The notes below the pieces were generated by a model that was not told where the DNA came from, did not search any database, and saw nothing but the letters and a program-made list of their open reading frames with translations. A stretch of DNA of 64,000 bases from Hongsoonwoonella zoysiae (GTDB taxonomy: Bacteria > Pseudomonadota > Alphaproteobacteria > Rhizobiales > Stappiaceae): the NCBI RefSeq assembly GCF_013266695.1, contig NZ_JABRXF010000002.1, positions 744,001 to 808,000 on the forward strand. The letters are read 5' to 3'. Of the stretch, positions 37,480-45,846 are shown one piece after another (the first letter of the stretch is position 1; each line of letters begins with the position of its first letter). The position numbers and the translations under genes are program-made.

Positions 37480-38772
37480 TTATCTTTGCCAGTAACGCGT
37501 CGAAATATAAGGGAATTTTCCCCCTAAATTATCCAGCCTGATGGCATAGACAATATCTGTTTCGCTATCCAGAACATAGATGACGGATCCGCGCCCGCCT
37601 CCACGTCCTATGGCGTGGAACGATGTGCTGGCTGCCCCATTCCAGCTAAAAGGATAACCATCCCCGTAAGTATCTGTTTCGAGCCGAAAACAGGCGTCAT
37701 CGCTCACACAGAATTCCGGATTCCACAGCGACCATCTTGCAGTGCCACCTGATTTTTCTTCGAGTGCTAAATTGTCCAAAAGGACGTAGTCCCGATCACC
37801 CCAAGGATGTTGAAGTTCACTCGGAGAGTGCCAGCGCAACTCAACCTTATTTCCCGAAATGTCGATCCTCGAAACAACGAACCTTTCCCTTTCTTTAGCA
37901 ATTCGGGCGCGATTTGACGCAGAGGTTAATCCGGCCCCACTCCCAAAGGCCTCCGACACGTCTTTGAACCGTGCTTCACCGTCTATTCGTTGCCCTGGCA
38001 ACCCTGGATAGTCCGCCCCCACAGGGAACTTCGCAATATCACCGACTACAATCCATGCAAGCCAACGATGGGACGCAAAGAAGCTTTCAGAAGTGTCTTT
38101 AACTGCCCAAGGAAAGGTATCAGCCAGCTTACTTTGTGCACCGTCACGGCTAGGCCGCATAATGAGGCTCTTGAGCCGGACATCCTCACCAAGGGCTCGA
38201 TTAGGCACACGCGGATCAATACCCCGCATCGTTGAAGGGTCATCGGCATTATCAAACAGCCAGAATGAAAATGGCAGTCTCTCGAAAGTTAAAAGATCTA
38301 CCGTTTTTTCTTCGTCATACGCTTTCTCGACGATGCTCTTGGCTTCTTCCAGGTCTTCCCTGTCTATGTATCCTTTCCTCACGATCTCGAACCCGCGATC
38401 ATGATCGCCCGACACTCCGAGATCCTTTACACCTCGCCAACCCCAAAAAAGGCCATCGTCGTTCAAAGTGCAAAAGCCTTTACCCAACTTGAAGTCAACG
38501 AGTATTACTCGATCATCGGCAAGGCGGACCGCGAGAGCATCTCCTTCTCCCTTGTATCGCAACAAGTTGTGAGCCCAGGAAATGCCTTGTTGTTCAACGC
38601 GCCCTTCAAAATGACAATCATATGTTGCGCGCCCGGAATAAACCTTTCCATCGGCTTCTACAGTTAGCTCAATCGAGTAACCGTAATGCAACGGCTCTAA
38701 TGATGAAGTAGATCCAAATAAAGATAGTAAACAGCCCATAATTATAGAAATGATAGCTACAAAAGCGTCCAT
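37480..38772 (-). CDS. Exported hypothetical protein, 430 aa
   Basis: The protein has a hydrophobic N-terminus (AFVAIISIIMGCLLSLFGS; residues 3-21) that could be a short signal or a degenerate lipobox (IIMGC). No known domain is recognised. The mature region has YGYSIELTVEADGKVYSG, a beta-strand-like start, and repeated Trp/Phe-rich segments (FWGWRGVKD, FSFWLFDNADD). Codon use is poorer in G/C than in its neighbours and the surrounding DNA is AT-richer, which suggests horizontal acquisition. It stands alone between the GST and the rpsF operon. Some rhizobial and phage-linked hypothetical proteins start in this manner, but I assign no function. Confidence 0.7.
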   Translation of the reverse strand: MDAFVAIISIIMGCLLSLFGSTSSLEPLHYGYSIELTVEADGKVYSGRATYDCHFEGRVEQQGISWAHNLLRYKGEGDALAVRLADDRVILVDFKLGKGFCTLNDDGLFWGWRGVKDLGVSGDHDRGFEIVRKGYIDREDLEEAKSIVEKAYDEEKTVDLLTFERLPFSFWLFDNADDPSTMRGIDPRVPNRALGEDVRLKSLIMRPSRDGAQSKLADTFPWAVKDTSESFFASHRWLAWIVVGDIAKFPVGADYPGLPGQRIDGEARFKDVSEAFGSGAGLTSASNRARIAKERERFVVSRIDISGNKVELRWHSPSELQHPWGDRDYVLLDNLALEEKSGGTARWSLWNPEFCVSDDACFRLETDTYGDGYPFSWNGAASTSFHAIGRGGGRGSVIYVLDSETDIVYAIRLDNLGGKFPYISTRYWQR

Positions 38773-39209
38773 CCCTTACCCCCGTACAACAAAAAAATTA
38801 TTTGAGGCGCGATTTATGCATAATTTTCACCGGGTGATTCGCTCGCCATCAAGCAAACTAACATTTTAACAATGACGGTCGGGTGCATCCCAATCCTCAC
38901 ATCCACCATCCCGTACCGGTTACCACACCCGACATTTACCCCCAGCCCCATGCCCGGAATTTCCCGTTTCCCCTTCACCGCGCTTGCGTTTCCTCGCAAC
39001 TCAGGTATAAGCCCCGCTTCATCCGGGACTTTGGCCGGGGGCTGAACGGAAGGTCGCGCCTTTTCACAAGAAAGGCGTGACAGGATCTGAAGGAGGGTCC
39101 GACTTCCCGTGTCTCCGCTCTCGAAGTTGCTTCGTTCGCCTTTCCGGCGGCTCGAAGAGGCTTAGCGCCAGGTTCCACGTTTGAAGCGTATAAAGAAAGG
39201 CAAAACATC
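38773..39209. other. Promoter and long leader of the rpsF operon
   Basis: The 437-bp spacer divides into an AT-rich side belonging to the hypothetical gene's promoter (38773-38880) and a leader for rpsF. From the likely rpsF promoter at 38984-39011, about 190 bp of leader remain before the ATG. It contains CATCCGGGACTTTGGCCGGGGG and AAAGGCGTGACAGG-like pairings that could bind S6:S18, but I cannot confirm that. No ORF is supported. Confidence 0.5.
38984..39011 (+). promoter_or_regulatory. Candidate sigma-70 promoter for rpsF-rpsR-rplI
   Basis: TTGCGT (38984-38989) and TATAAG (39006-39011) with a 16-bp spacer lie about 200 bp upstream of rpsF. It is the best-looking match in this leader. Confidence 0.5.
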
Positions 39210-39632
39210 ATGACTCTCTACGAGCATGTGTTCCTTGCTCGTCAGGACGTCTCGCCGCAGCAGGTCGAGGCTCTGACGGAGCAGTACAAGGCACTGATCG
39301 AGGAAAACGGCGGTTCCGTCGGCAAGGTCGAGACCTGGGGCCTTCGCACCCTCACCTACCGCATCAAGAAGAACCGCAAGGCGCACTACACGCTGATGAA
39401 CCTGACGGCCGAGCCGGCAGCCATCGCCGAGATGGAGCGCCAGATGGGCCTGAACGAGGATATCCTTCGTTTCATGACCATCAAGGTCAAGGAACACGAG
39501 GAAGAGCCCTCCGCAATGATGCAGAAGCGCGATCGCGATGATCGCCGGCGCCGCGACCGCGACGACCGCGGTGATCGTGGTGAGCGCGGCGGCGGTGGCG
39601 GCCGTGGTCCGCGCCGTGGCGACGCAGAATAA
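39210..39632 (+). CDS. rpsF: 30S ribosomal protein S6
   Basis: S6 binds S18 on the 30S platform. The 140-residue protein has the normal S6 fold to about residue 100 ([35 protein letters not shown]). It then carries a tail of Arg/Asp and Gly repeats ([31 protein letters not shown]) that is longer than in E. coli and typical of rhizobial S6. rpsR follows 12 bp later. Confidence 0.97.
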   Translation: MTLYEHVFLARQDVSPQQVEALTEQYKALIEENGGSVGKVETWGLRTLTYRIKKNRKAHYTLMNLTAEPAAIAEMERQMGLNEDILRFMTIKVKEHEEEPSAMMQKRDRDDRRRRDRDDRGDRGERGGGGGRGPRRGDAE

Positions 39633-39644
39633 GGAGAGCGAACG

Positions 39645-39893
39645 ATGGTCGATATTGCACAGCTTCCCACCCGCCGTCCGTTCTTCCGCCGCCGCAAGAC
39701 GTGCCCGTTCTCGGGTGCCAACGCGCCGAAGATCGACTACAAGGACATCCGTCTGCTCCAGCGCTACATCTCCGAGCGCGGCAAGATCGTCCCGAGCCGC
39801 ATCACCGCGGTTTCGGCGAAGAAGCAGCGTGAGCTGGCCCGCGCCATCAAGCGCGCGCGCTTCCTCGGCCTGCTTCCCTTCGTGATCAAGTAA
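39645..39893 (+). CDS. rpsR: 30S ribosomal protein S18
   Basis: The 82-residue protein has the S18 core [20 protein letters not shown], the [18 protein letters not shown] block and [29 protein letters not shown] precedes the ATG. It pairs with S6 on the small subunit. Confidence 0.98.
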   Translation: MVDIAQLPTRRPFFRRRKTCPFSGANAPKIDYKDIRLLQRYISERGKIVPSRITAVSAKKQRELARAIKRARFLGLLPFVIK

Positions 39894-39910
39894 GACGCGG
39901 AAAATTTGAG

Positions 39911-39954
39911 GGCAGCGCGCGCCGCTGCCCGATCCGGCCCGGAACGTCCGGGCC
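39911..39954 (+). other. Two adjacent hairpins between rpsR and rplI
   Basis: GGCAGCG-CGCGC-CGCTGCC (39911-39929) and GGCCCGG-AACGT-CCGGGCC (39936-39954) lie in a row 18-60 bp after the rpsR stop, with no T-run. They may stabilise mRNA or attenuate before rplI. The 151-bp gap holds no gene here. Confidence 0.6.
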
Positions 39955-40044
39955 TCCCGGCTGGGGCATTCGGGACCAACCACCTGCCCCTAACCGCTCT
40001 CGTTTCGACAAGGAGACGCGGGACAGACGGTCAAGGAGACTATC

Positions 40045-40653
40045 ATGGAAGTCATTCTTCTGGAGCGTATCGCCAAGCTCGGCCAGATGGGCGACGTCGT
40101 GAAGGTTCGCGACGGCTATGCGCGCAACTACCTGCTGCCGCAGGAAAAGGCGCTTCGCGCCAACAAGGGCAACCTTGCCCGCTTCGAGGCCGAGCGTGCC
40201 CAGCTTGAGGCCCGCAACCTCGAGCGCAAGACGGAAGCCGAAGGTGTTGCCGCCAAGCTCGACAACGAGCGCTTCGTGGCGATCCGTTCCGCCGGCGAGA
40301 CCGGCCAGCTCTATGGTTCGGTTTCGACGCGCGACATCGCCGACGTTCTGACTGAGGGCGGTTTCTCCATCGGCCGCGATCAGGTGCGCCTCAACCGCCC
40401 GATCAAGACCATCGGCCTGCACGCGGTCGAGATCCTTCTCCATCCTGAGGTCGAGGTCACGGTCACGGTCAACGTCGCCCGTTCGAACGACGAGGCGGAG
40501 CGTCAGGCCCGCGGTGAGGACCTCACCCAGCGCGATGTCGACGTCTTCGAGTTCGAAGAGGAAGAAGAAGAGGGCGAAGGCGCTGAAGGCGAAGTTGCCG
40601 AGGGCGAAGCCGAGGCCGCCGGCGAAGAGGCCGAAGGCGAGGAAAACGCCTGA
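40045..40653 (+). CDS. rplI: 50S ribosomal protein L9
   Basis: The 202-residue protein has the standard L9 N-terminus ([33 protein letters not shown]) and C-terminal domain to about 150. It then has a long Glu/Ala-rich tail ([16 protein letters not shown] and on). E. coli L9 is 149 residues. AAGGAGACTATC precedes the ATG. A strong terminator follows. Confidence 0.97.
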   Translation: MEVILLERIAKLGQMGDVVKVRDGYARNYLLPQEKALRANKGNLARFEAERAQLEARNLERKTEAEGVAAKLDNERFVAIRSAGETGQLYGSVSTRDIADVLTEGGFSIGRDQVRLNRPIKTIGLHAVEILLHPEVEVTVTVNVARSNDEAERQARGEDLTQRDVDVFEFEEEEEEGEGAEGEVAEGEAEAAGEEAEGEENA

Positions 40654-40686
40654 GCCTTATCCCTTCGTGGATGATCGATTGTGGAG

Positions 40687-40714
40687 AACGGCGCCATTTT
40701 GGCGCCGTTTTTTG
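40687..40714 (+). terminator. Rho-independent terminator after rplI
   Basis: AACGGCGCC-ATTTT-GGCGCCGTT is followed by a T-run (TTTTTGTGTTTT). It ends the rpsF-rpsR-rplI transcript 34 bp after rplI. Confidence 0.92.
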
Positions 40715-40874
40715 TGTTTTTTCGGCAGCTGCGGGCCGCTGCGCCACGGTCAACGGGTTGTCTGAGTTATCCCCGTTGATCCCCACAGGAAAGAATCCGC
40801 GGCGCTCCAGCCTCATTCTCCTTCCCCCGAAGCCTTTCGCAGGGTAACCAAGTGTGGGCAGTGCGGGGGCAGAG

Positions 40875-42356
40875 ATGAATGGGCAGCTTCAAAAGGTAGA
40901 GCCGGCTGAACTGATGCGGGTCGCTCCGCACAACGCGGAAGCCGAGCGGCAGCTTCTCGGTGCGATCCTCGTCAACAACGAGACCTACTACCGCGTATCC
41001 GATTTCCTCGAGGCGGGGCATTTTTATGTCGAGCCGCATCGCGATATCTACGAGAAGATCGCCCAGCTTATCCGGGCGGGCAAGATCGCCTCTCCCATCA
41101 CGCTGAAAACCTTCTTTTCCGCCGATGCCAAGATCGCGGACCTGGCGCCGGCGCAATATCTCCTGCGCCTTGCCGCCGATGCCACCTCGATCATCAACGC
41201 GGAGGATTACGGCCGCGCGATCTACGACCTCGCCATTCGCCGGAACCTGATCCGCATCGGCGAGGACATGGTCAACATCGCCTTCGATGCGCCGATCGAC
41301 ATGCCGCCCGGCCAGCAGATCGACGATGCGGAGCGCAGGCTCTTCGAACTGGCCGAACAAGGGCGCGAGAACACGGGCTTCGTCGGTTTCGGCGAAGCGC
41401 TGACGCAGACGATCGAAATGGCGGCCGCCGCTTTCCAGCGCCAGGGCAAGCTTTCGGGGATATCCACAGGTCTGCGGGATCTTGACGAAAAGATGGGCGG
41501 GCTCCAGCCGTCCGACCTTGTGGTGCTCGCCGCCCGCCCGGCCATGGGCAAGACGTCGCTCGCCACCAACATCGCCTATAACATCGCCGAAGCCTATATG
41601 GCGGAGGAGCAGCCCGACGGCACCCTGAAGACCGTCAACGGCGGGGTGGTCGGTTTCTTCTCGCTGGAAATGTCGGCGGAGCAGCTGGCGACGCGTATCA
41701 TTTCCGAGCAAACGGAAATTTCCTCCTCCAAGATCCGGCGCGGCGACCTTAACGAGGCGGAGTTCGAAATGCTCGTCGCCGCCTCCCAGAACATGCAAAC
41801 GGTGCCGCTCCACGTCGACCAGACGGGCGGCATCTCGATCGCCCAGCTCGTCGCACGCGCAAGAAGGCTCAAGCGCCAGCGCGGCCTCGACCTTCTGATC
41901 GTCGACTATATCCAGCTTCTGACGGGATCCGGCAAAAGCCAGGGTAACCGCGTTCAGGAAATCACCGAGATCACGACGGGGCTCAAGGCGCTCGCCAAGG
42001 AGCTGAACGTGCCGATCATCGCCCTGTCGCAGCTTTCGCGTCAGGTTGAATCGCGCGACGACAAGCGCCCCATCCTCTCCGACCTTCGCGAATCCGGCTC
42101 CATCGAGCAGGACGCCGACGTGGTTCTTTTCATCTACCGTGAGGAATACTACCTCGGAAAAACCATGCCGGAGGAAGGCACCGAGGAATTCTTCAAGTGG
42201 CAGGAAAAAATCGAGCGGGTGAAGAACCGGGCCGAGGTGATCATCGCCAAGCAGCGTCACGGTCCGACCGGCACCGTCGACCTGCACTTCCAGGGCGAAT
42301 ACACCCGATTCTCCGATCTTGCCGATACGGACCGCCTGCCCGACCGCCACGACTAA
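40875..42356 (+). CDS. dnaB: Replicative DNA helicase
   Basis: The 493-residue protein is DnaB: an N-terminal helical collar domain (RVAPHNAEAERQLLGAILVN), then a RecA-like core with P-loop ARPAMGKTS, Walker B LLIVDYIQLL and the C-terminal DADVVLFIYREEYY. It unwinds DNA at the fork. ATG 40875 follows GGGGGCAGAG; an upstream GTG at 40854 is a weaker choice. Confidence 0.97.
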   Translation: MNGQLQKVEPAELMRVAPHNAEAERQLLGAILVNNETYYRVSDFLEAGHFYVEPHRDIYEKIAQLIRAGKIASPITLKTFFSADAKIADLAPAQYLLRLAADATSIINAEDYGRAIYDLAIRRNLIRIGEDMVNIAFDAPIDMPPGQQIDDAERRLFELAEQGRENTGFVGFGEALTQTIEMAAAAFQRQGKLSGISTGLRDLDEKMGGLQPSDLVVLAARPAMGKTSLATNIAYNIAEAYMAEEQPDGTLKTVNGGVVGFFSLEMSAEQLATRIISEQTEISSSKIRRGDLNEAEFEMLVAASQNMQTVPLHVDQTGGISIAQLVARARRLKRQRGLDLLIVDYIQLLTGSGKSQGNRVQEITEITTGLKALAKELNVPIIALSQLSRQVESRDDKRPILSDLRESGSIEQDADVVLFIYREEYYLGKTMPEEGTEEFFKWQEKIERVKNRAEVIIAKQRHGPTGTVDLHFQGEYTRFSDLADTDRLPDRHD

Positions 42357-42450
42357 CTCAGGAACCTTTTTCGCCCCGCCTGGAATTGAAAAATCCCTTT
42401 CTGGATATTTCCTCGCGGATCGTTTTCGTGACGTAATTCGGTGGTCTAGG

Positions 42451-43635
42451 GTGAAGGCGGAAACCGATTCGGCGCATTCTAGCGCCTCAGCACCGGTGCG
42501 AGCATTGAACCCACTTTCGAACGGCCGGATAACCATTGACCTTGGCGCCCTCGCCCGCAATTGGCGCGCGCTTTCCGGGCGTCATTCCGTTACGTCGGAA
42601 TGCGGTGCCGTGGTCAAGGCAAATGCTTATGGTATAGGCATAAAACCGGCTGCGGAGGCGCTATATGCCGCTGGCGCAAGGACGTTTTTCGTCGCCACGC
42701 CGGATGAGGGCCTTGAGCTTCGCGCCATCCTCCCCGGGGCGGGGATATATATTCTGAACGGGCTTTACCCGGGTGCTGCCGGCGCTTACGCGGAAAACGG
42801 CCTTCGCCCCATCCTCGGTTCGCTTCCGCAGGTCGAGGAATGGGCGGATTTCCTCCGTCATTCGGACCTTATTCTGCCTGCCGGATTGCACGTCTGCACC
42901 GGGATAAACCGGCTTGGCCTGTCAATTTCCGAAGCCGAGAACCTCGCCGCAACTATCGGAAATTATGCGCCTTTTTCGCCAGACCTCGTCATGTCGCATC
43001 TGGCTTGCGCGGATGATCCGGGCCATCCGATGAACGCCCGCCAGCGCGACAGGTTCGAGCATGTTTCCAGACTTTTCCCCGGTGCACGGCATTCCCTCGC
43101 CAATTCCGGCGGCATAATGATCGGGCCGGACTATCATTTCGATCTCACCCGCCCGGGAATCGCGCTATACGGCGCGAAGGCGGGCATAACCGCCGATACT
43201 CCGCTTGAAACCGTCGTCACTGTGGAAGCACGCCTGCTCATGGTCCGCACGCTCAGACAAGGCGAAACGATTGGCTACGGCGCCCGCTTCACGGCCCCGC
43301 AGGACATGCGCGCCGGCCTTGTCGCGATCGGCTACGCAGACGGTTTCCTGCGCCGCGCAGGCGGCACGGACGAGCGGGAGGGCGCGAATTTTCATCTATC
43401 CGGCAAGGACTTGCCGGTTGTGGGGCGTGTCTCCATGGATCAGACGGTGGTGGACGTCAGCCACGTGCCGGAAAGCGAACTGACACCCGGAACGATGATC
43501 GAAGTCTTCGGGCCGAACATGCCGATCGACAGAACGGCCGAGCGCGCCGGCACCATCGGCTATGAATTCCTGACTGCGCTTGGCCGCCGATTCGGGCGGG
43601 AATACATCGACGCTCCCGCGGGAGTGCAAACCTGA
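42451..43635 (+). CDS. alr: Alanine racemase
   Basis: Alr is a PLP enzyme that makes D-Ala for peptidoglycan. The 394-residue protein has the PLP lysine in VVKANAYGIG (K56) and the catalytic tyrosine in GYGARFTAP. The first 23 residues are unusual: a Ser/Ala-rich lead before ITIDLGALARNW. A GTG at 42451 is the start used here, and others (GTG 42496) are possible, so the N-terminus is uncertain. Its stop overlaps radA by one base. Confidence 0.93.
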   Translation: MKAETDSAHSSASAPVRALNPLSNGRITIDLGALARNWRALSGRHSVTSECGAVVKANAYGIGIKPAAEALYAAGARTFFVATPDEGLELRAILPGAGIYILNGLYPGAAGAYAENGLRPILGSLPQVEEWADFLRHSDLILPAGLHVCTGINRLGLSISEAENLAATIGNYAPFSPDLVMSHLACADDPGHPMNARQRDRFEHVSRLFPGARHSLANSGGIMIGPDYHFDLTRPGIALYGAKAGITADTPLETVVTVEARLLMVRTLRQGETIGYGARFTAPQDMRAGLVAIGYADGFLRRAGGTDEREGANFHLSGKDLPVVGRVSMDQTVVDVSHVPESELTPGTMIEVFGPNMPIDRTAERAGTIGYEFLTALGRRFGREYIDAPAGVQT

Positions 43636-45026
43636 TGGCGCGGCGCGCATCCTCCTTCGTCTGCCAGAACTGCGGCGCGGTTACGGGAAAATGGGCCGGA
43701 CGCTGCGAATCCTGCGGCGAATGGAACTCCATCGTCGAGGAACAAACCGGCGGCGTGGGAGCCGCCCCGCGTCAGGCGCTGGCACGAAAAGGGCGTGTCG
43801 TTCCGCTCGTCGGCCTTACCGGAGAAAACAAGGAAGCTCCGCGGATCAGCACGAAGGTCGCCGAACTCGACCGGGTAACCGGTGGTGGTTTCGTGCGCGG
43901 TTCCGCGCTTCTCGTCGGCGGCGATCCGGGCATCGGCAAATCGACGCTTCTGATCCAGGCGGCGGCCCAGATCGCACGCCTCGGCCACAAGACCGTCTAT
44001 ATTTCCGGCGAAGAGGCGGTCGATCAGGTGCGCCTTCGTGCCGAACGTCTCGGCCTCACCGACGCGGATGTCGGCCTTGCGGCTGAAACCTCCGTCGAAG
44101 ATATACTCGCAACGCTGAAATCCGGCCCGCCGCCGGCACTCGTCATTATCGATTCCATCCAGACGCTGTGGACGGAACTTGCCGATTCGCCACCCGGCAC
44201 GGTCACCCAGGTCCGCGCTTCGGCGCAAGCCCTTGTCAGATACGCCAAGACGAGCGGGGCAACCGTCGTCATGGTCGGCCATGTGACGAAGGACGGCCAG
44301 ATCGCAGGGCCGCGCGTGGTGGAGCATATGGTCGACGCCGTTCTTTATTTCGAAGGCGACGGTGCGCATCAGTACCGCATCTTGCGGTCGGTCAAGAACC
44401 GCTTTGGCGCAACGGACGAGATCGGCGTCTTCGAGATGACCGACAACGGGCTGAAGCAGGTCGCCAACCCCTCCGCGCTTTTTTTGGGCGAGCGCAACTC
44501 CTCAAGCCCGGGCGCGTCGGTTTTCGCGGGCCTCGAGGGCACTCGCCCCCTCCTGATCGAAATCCAGGCGCTCGTCGCGCCCTCGCCGCTCGGCACGCCG
44601 CGTCGGGCGGTTATCGGCTGGGACAGCGCGCGTCTGTCCATGATCCTGGCCGTCCTTGAGGCGCGATGCGGGGTGAAATTCACACAGCACGACGTCTACC
44701 TGAATGTGGCCGGCGGCCTTCGGATCAACGAGCCGGCGGCGGATCTGGCGGTTGCCGCGGCACTCGTATCCAGCCTTAGCGGGGTTGCCCTTCCTCCCGA
44801 TTGCGTCTATTTCGGCGAAGTCAGCCTGTCGGGTGCGGTCAGGCCCGTCTCGCAGGCGCAATCAAGGCTGAAGGAAGCGCAGAAACTCGGCTTCTCAAGC
44901 GCACTTGCGCCGCAGGCAAATCTGAAGGACGGTTTGAAGGACATGCCGTCGATCACAGGCTTGGCGGAGCTTGGCGACATGGTTGCCCGTATCGCTGCGG
45001 GCCGGAGCAGCGAAGCGCAGGACTGA
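43635..45026 (+). CDS. radA: DNA repair protein RadA
   Basis: RadA (Sms) is a RecA-like branch-migration ATPase. The 463-residue protein has an N-terminal zinc finger (CQNC at 10-13, CESC at 24-27), P-loop GGDPGIGKST, the KNRFG motif (SVKNRFGATDEIG), and a Lon-like C-terminal domain from about 290. Its start ATG shares a base with the alr stop. Confidence 0.97.
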   Translation: MARRASSFVCQNCGAVTGKWAGRCESCGEWNSIVEEQTGGVGAAPRQALARKGRVVPLVGLTGENKEAPRISTKVAELDRVTGGGFVRGSALLVGGDPGIGKSTLLIQAAAQIARLGHKTVYISGEEAVDQVRLRAERLGLTDADVGLAAETSVEDILATLKSGPPPALVIIDSIQTLWTELADSPPGTVTQVRASAQALVRYAKTSGATVVMVGHVTKDGQIAGPRVVEHMVDAVLYFEGDGAHQYRILRSVKNRFGATDEIGVFEMTDNGLKQVANPSALFLGERNSSSPGASVFAGLEGTRPLLIEIQALVAPSPLGTPRRAVIGWDSARLSMILAVLEARCGVKFTQHDVYLNVAGGLRINEPAADLAVAAALVSSLSGVALPPDCVYFGEVSLSGAVRPVSQAQSRLKEAQKLGFSSALAPQANLKDGLKDMPSITGLAELGDMVARIAAGRSSEAQD

Positions 45027-45106
45027 AGGACATCCGCGACGGGTCCACGCGGCAATCTGGACCGACAAACGCCCACGGCGGCGAGGATCAGGGGCTGAAC
45101 CGAGCA

Positions 45107-45727
45107 ATGCCAATCACGCTTCTCGACGGAATCCTTCTCGTGATCATGCTTTTGTCGGCGGTTCTGGCCATGATCCGCGGCTTCGTACGCGAAGTCCTGT
45201 CGATCGCATCATGGGTGGCGGCCGCCGTGGCAGCCTATCTGCTATACGGGCAGGTTCTTCCCCTGGTGAAGCAATACGTCTCGCAGGAATATGTGGCACT
45301 CGGCGTATCTGTGGCGGCAGTATTTCTGGTCACGCTGATCATCGTGAGCTATATCACCATGCGAATTTCCGATTTCGTGCTGGACAGCCGGATCGGAGCA
45401 TTGGACCGTACGCTTGGCTTCGTCTTTGGTGCCGTTCGCGGCTTGCTTCTCGTCGTCGTGGCAATGTTGTTCTTCAACTGGTTCGTGCCGCAGGAGACCC
45501 AGCCGCAGTGGATCGCGAGGGCGAAGTCCAAACCGCTGATGGACAGCATCGGAAACCGGCTCATTGCCGCGCTTCCCGAAGACCCCGAGAAGGCAATCCT
45601 CGAGCGGATACGAAACCGTGGCGAGAGGACAAGCGGAGATGCCGCCTCCGCGCCGGCGGATGAGCCGAACTATTCGGAAAACGAGCGGCAAGGCCTTGAT
45701 CAATTGACGACTTCGGGCGGCAATTGA
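45107..45727 (+). CDS. cvpA: Colicin V production family membrane protein
   Basis: The 206-residue protein has four hydrophobic helices in the first 130 residues (LDGILLVIMLLSAVLAMIRG, SIASWVAAAVAAYLLYG, VALGVSVAAVFLVTLIIVSY, FGAVRGLLLVVVAMLFFNW) and an acidic cytosolic tail. CvpA homologues sit upstream of purF across proteobacteria, as here. The role is not well defined. ATG 45107 gives a clean N-terminus; an upstream frame overlaps radA. Confidence 0.94.
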   Translation: MPITLLDGILLVIMLLSAVLAMIRGFVREVLSIASWVAAAVAAYLLYGQVLPLVKQYVSQEYVALGVSVAAVFLVTLIIVSYITMRISDFVLDSRIGALDRTLGFVFGAVRGLLLVVVAMLFFNWFVPQETQPQWIARAKSKPLMDSIGNRLIAALPEDPEKAILERIRNRGERTSGDAASAPADEPNYSENERQGLDQLTTSGGN

Positions 45728-45846
45728 TCCGTTTGATATACGGGGCAAGCCGCCAGGGAAATACTTATGCGGCTTGCGACCAGGAACCTGAACGCGATCA
45801 AGCCTGCCACACTGCTGGCGGTTCCAGGATCGAGAGATAGGACAAG

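Noticed and set aside
40767-42560. 597-codon open frame on the minus strand
   Set aside because: It is antisense to the whole of dnaB. The protein has no domain and low-information composition, so it is a shadow.
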